Assembly: GCA_014238595.1 (NCBI GenBank) | Contig: JABAAV010000084.1 | Coordinates: 1-6,112, forward strand | Reading direction: 5' to 3' | DNA length: 6,112 nucleotides | Source: Myxococcales bacterium | GTDB lineage: Bacteria; Myxococcota_A; Polyangia; Haliangiales; J016 | Shown: piece by piece, positions 5,395 to 6,112 of the stretch | Position numbering within the stretch: position 1 is the stretch's first letter | Layout of the letters: every line of letters starts with the position of its first letter | Program-made: the position numbers and the translations under genes | The notes under the pieces: generated by a model | What the model was told of the DNA's origin: nothing | Database searches by the model: none | What the model saw: the letters and a program-made list of their open reading frames with translations, nothing else

Positions 5395-5835
5395 TTACTG
5401 TTTACACGTGGTTTCAATATTGCTGGCCGTGCATTCAATCGCTTCTTTAGGAAATGTTCTTCCTGCATTATCCCAAAATTTGTCATCATCACAAACACAG
5501 AGTTTTTGGCAGCAGAAACTGCCTGTTGTAAATGGGATGGCACATTGAAACGTGCCTTCACATGTTGAATTTTCGTCTTTAACACAGTCTTCATCGGTAC
5601 TACATTCAGACGTACAAAATCCTTCACGTCCACCCAAAATATCTTGTCGATGTTGTTGATGACTGAGACAGAGTTTCGTGGCACAATCAGGACTCGGTGC
5701 ATATATAATGTCACTGCTGCTGTCATTGGACTCATGAACGCAAATCTGCCCTATATCGGGATTGGTGCATCCCATATTCATACTGCAAATGAGAAGCACA
5801 GATAAACCAAGCATTAGCCGAAGATGAGAAAACAC
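5395..5835 (-). CDS. Small Cys-rich predicted lipoprotein, function unknown
   Basis: A 146-residue protein with an N-terminal signal sequence (FSHLRLMLGLSVLLICSMNMGC). The likely lipidated residue is Cys23, although the box NMG-C is imperfect; Cys17 is a less likely alternative. Downstream are 14 further cysteines, including CTSECSTDEDC (74-84), C92, C98 and the cluster CCQKLCVCDDD (108-118). This spacing resembles small secreted and lipid-anchored proteins of Myxococcota and relatives, in which disulfides probably hold a compact fold; function is not known. The start is GTG at 5835-5833, chosen because it gives a basic n-region and follows a strong promoter. ATG at codon 8 (5814-5812) is the alternative. 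It converges with yraN and has no apparent link to the ribosomal cluster. Confidence 0.85.
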   Translation of the reverse strand: MFSHLRLMLGLSVLLICSMNMGCTNPDIGQICVHESNDSSSDIIYAPSPDCATKLCLSHQQHRQDILGGREGFCTSECSTDEDCVKDENSTCEGTFQCAIPFTTGSFCCQKLCVCDDDKFWDNAGRTFPKEAIECTASNIETTCKQ

Positions 5836-5843
5836 AATGGCAT
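5814..5843 (-). other. Nine-codon minicistron overlapping the start of the lipoprotein gene
   Basis: ATG at 5843-5841 opens a frame encoding MPLCFLIFG and ends at TAA (5816-5814). That stop overlaps the ATG of lipoprotein codon 8 as TAATG. It has the best Shine-Dalgarno in the region, AAGAAGGAAG at 5859-5850, six bases before the ATG. If transcription begins further upstream, this could feed ribosomes to the lipoprotein start by termination-reinitiation. If transcription starts near 5835 as the adjacent promoter predicts, the minicistron is not transcribed. Chance cannot be excluded. Confidence 0.25.
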
Positions 5844-5869
5844 GATAAACTTCCTTCTTTGTATGTCAA
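5842..5869 (-). promoter_or_regulatory. Strong sigma70-type promoter for the Cys-rich lipoprotein
   Basis: On the - strand TTGACA (5869-5864, perfect -35) is followed after 16 bases by TATCAT (5847-5842, five of six matches to the -10). An A/T tract at 5881-5896 sits where an UP element would lie. The predicted transcription start, seven bases after the -10, falls at 5835, which is the G of the GTG start codon. The promoter therefore predicts a leaderless mRNA. A different start site or an upstream promoter would restore the AAGAAGGAAG ribosome-binding sequence at 5859-5850. Confidence 0.5.
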
Positions 5870-6042
5870 GTGACACCTTGATTTAAAAATTAAAAAGGGA
5901 TCTCCTATTATCTCTCCTTTTAATGTATTTTCTTATGATAGACATTCCATAGGTTTACATGGTTATATACGGCGTGTTTCCAATCAACATCTGTGGTATA
6001 TCCCAAGAGTTTTTTATGAATTCAGCACAGTAAGGATGCTAT

Positions 6043-6112
6043 ATGAGTCATTTGCAGAATATGAAAAGATTGATAGCTATTATTTTTATTGTATTGATAT
6101 GCTCATGGATAG
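6043..6112 (+). CDS. Start of a secreted or membrane protein (3' end outside window)
   Basis: Twenty-three codons are visible, MSHLQNMKRLIAIIFIVLIC then SWI, giving a basic n-region (MKR) and a hydrophobic stretch that looks like a signal peptide or a first membrane helix. No lipobox can be judged before the window ends. The ATG at 6043 is preceded by TAAGGAT (6031-6037), a good Shine-Dalgarno at normal spacing and the clearest one for any gene in the window. An in-frame ATG at 6061 is an alternative but lacks such a site. It is divergent from the Cys-rich lipoprotein across a 207-base gap. The family cannot be named from this fragment. Confidence 0.75.
   Translation, partial: MSHLQNMKRLIAIIFIVLICSWI

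Noticed and set aside
5889..5920. Tandem AGGAGA motifs on the - strand in the gap between the two last genes
   Set aside because: They look like Shine-Dalgarno sites, but no ATG, GTG or TTG follows at suitable spacing with an open frame, so no small gene is supported.
5890..5920. AAAAGG...CCTTTT inverted pair in the divergent gap
   Set aside because: The stem is only six pairs with a long loop, and there is no - strand gene upstream in the window that would need a terminator.
5954..5969. TTTACA and TATATA near the start of the last gene as a + strand promoter
   Set aside because: The elements have wrong spacing for each other and no other combination gives a normal promoter, so none is called for the gene at 6043.

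Overview
The window looks like a chromosomal stretch from a Gram-negative bacterium, most likely a deltaproteobacterial-type lineage (Myxococcota, Bradymonadota, Desulfobacterota or a relative). Three things point there: a multiheme c554-type cytochrome lipoprotein, a Cys-rich lipoprotein of the 'CxxxC..D.DC...CCxKLCVC' style, and a TrmD carrying a C-terminal SPOUT-like extension. Base composition is moderately AT-rich by eye. The lineage is an inference and no species is recognised. There are no RNA genes, CRISPR arrays or insertion sequences that I can support.

Layout: (1) 1-618, + strand, the 3' part of rnc (RNase III), whose start lies outside the window. (2) 640-2262, - strand, convergent with rnc: a 540-residue predicted lipoprotein joining a vestigial UshA/5'-nucleotidase-like region to a four-CxxCH cytochrome c554-like domain. 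(3) About 2303-5361, + strand: a translation and RNA-modification cluster, rpsP - khpA-like KH gene - rimM - trmD - rplS - yraN, behind a plausible sigma70-type promoter in the divergent gap. (4) 5395-5835, - strand, convergent with yraN: a small Cys-rich predicted lipoprotein with a strong-looking promoter abutting its GTG start. (5) 6043 to the end, + strand: the first 23 codons of a secreted or membrane protein.

The central cluster is a coherent ribosome and tRNA maturation unit. S16 and L19 are ribosomal proteins, RimM helps mature the 30S head, TrmD makes m1G37 in tRNA, the KH protein binds RNA, and RNase III (just upstream) processes rRNA. rimM and trmD overlap by 4 bases, khpA and rimM are 11 bases apart, and rplS sits 90 bases after trmD. 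The flanking lipoproteins belong to the cell envelope and have no evident link to this unit.

The points most worth a second look are the degenerate SPOUT-like domain on TrmD, the fusion of a phosphoesterase-like region lacking its metal ligands to a cytochrome, the apparently leaderless GTG start of the Cys-rich lipoprotein, and the near absence of Shine-Dalgarno sequences in the ribosomal cluster. I found no evidence of a wholly new multi-gene system.
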